From Eriocheir sinensis (taxonomy: Eukaryota; Arthropoda; Malacostraca; Decapoda; Varunidae): 64,000 nt of DNA. The stretch covers positions 7,630,909 to 7,694,908 of the forward strand of contig NC_066520.1 in the NCBI RefSeq assembly GCF_024679095.1, given 5' to 3'. Both the position numbers and the translations under genes were made by a program. The first letter of the stretch is position 1. Each line of letters opens with the position of its first letter. The notes beneath the pieces were generated by a model, which saw only the letters and a list, made by a program, of their open reading frames with translations, was not told where the DNA came from and ran no database searches. Of the stretch, positions 63,795-64,000 are shown one piece after another.

Positions 63795-64000
63795 TGTGTA
63801 TTTACCTATTTGTAGTCTACTGGGCCAGAGCTAAGCTCTAATAGTCCCATCTCCAAATCTACATTCATCCAGCCTTTCCTTCATTTGTTGGACACTGTTT
63901 GCCTCCACCATCTCTTCCCACAAGCTGTTCCATGTGCTAACACTTCTATGTGGAAAACAGGTTCCTTTATTAAGTTTCTTCCTATGTCCTCTCAGCCCCT
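63795..64000 (-). mobile_element. LINE family A, subfamily 2, 3-prime end (runs off window)
   Basis: Near-identical to the 9,440-9,906 fragment: CTACATTCATCCAGCCTTTC and TTCATTTGTTGGACACTGTT. Its 3-prime end TATTTACCTATTTGTAGTCT (plus strand) abuts a GT-rich tract at 63,772-63,800. Confidence 0.85.

Overview
This window looks like the nuclear genome of a decapod crustacean, probably a crab or a close relative. That identification is an inference. It rests on an animal ion-channel-complex gene split into many short exons, very long AT, GA, CT and CA arrays, tRNA-derived SINEs, and many decayed non-LTR retrotransposons whose 3-prime ends read CTAGGTAAATACA. There are no operons, CRISPR arrays or prokaryotic genes.

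The main host gene is an orthologue of UNC79, the large scaffold of the NALCN sodium-leak channel complex. It lies on the minus strand. I could follow 27 consecutive exons from 54,875 down to 15,064, about 1,195 codons. Every junction is GT-AG and the reading phase matches across all 26 introns. The N-terminal part lies beyond base 64,000. The last roughly 100 codons known from other animals were not found and probably lie left of base 1. One intron (33,316-36,881) holds a second intact gene on the same strand: an uninterrupted 334-codon ORF resembling DRC10/IQCD, a flagellar nexin-dynein regulatory complex subunit.

Layout: 1-3.6 kb is a SINE and pogo/Tc1-like elements separated by AT arrays, with a PIF/Harbinger-like MITE nested inside. 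3.6-15 kb is a chain of LINE family A fragments, many separated by (TG)n, plus a TTAA-flanked piggyBac remnant. 15-55 kb is the UNC79 gene; its introns carry LINEs A and B, two piggyBac-type elements and a 48-bp TTAA-flanked mini element, a degraded hAT transposon with an 8-bp duplication, several hAT-type MITEs and SINEs. 55-63.8 kb is one LINE A copy split by two LINE B copies and a hAT-type MITE. 63.8-64 kb begins another LINE A.

Many insertions could be confirmed inside the window, because uninterrupted copies of the host repeat show the empty site. I found no convincing new biological system. The points most worth following are the association of LINE A with (AC)n tracts, a hAT insertion that duplicated an UNC79 splice donor, the nested DRC10-like gene, and the layered insertions.
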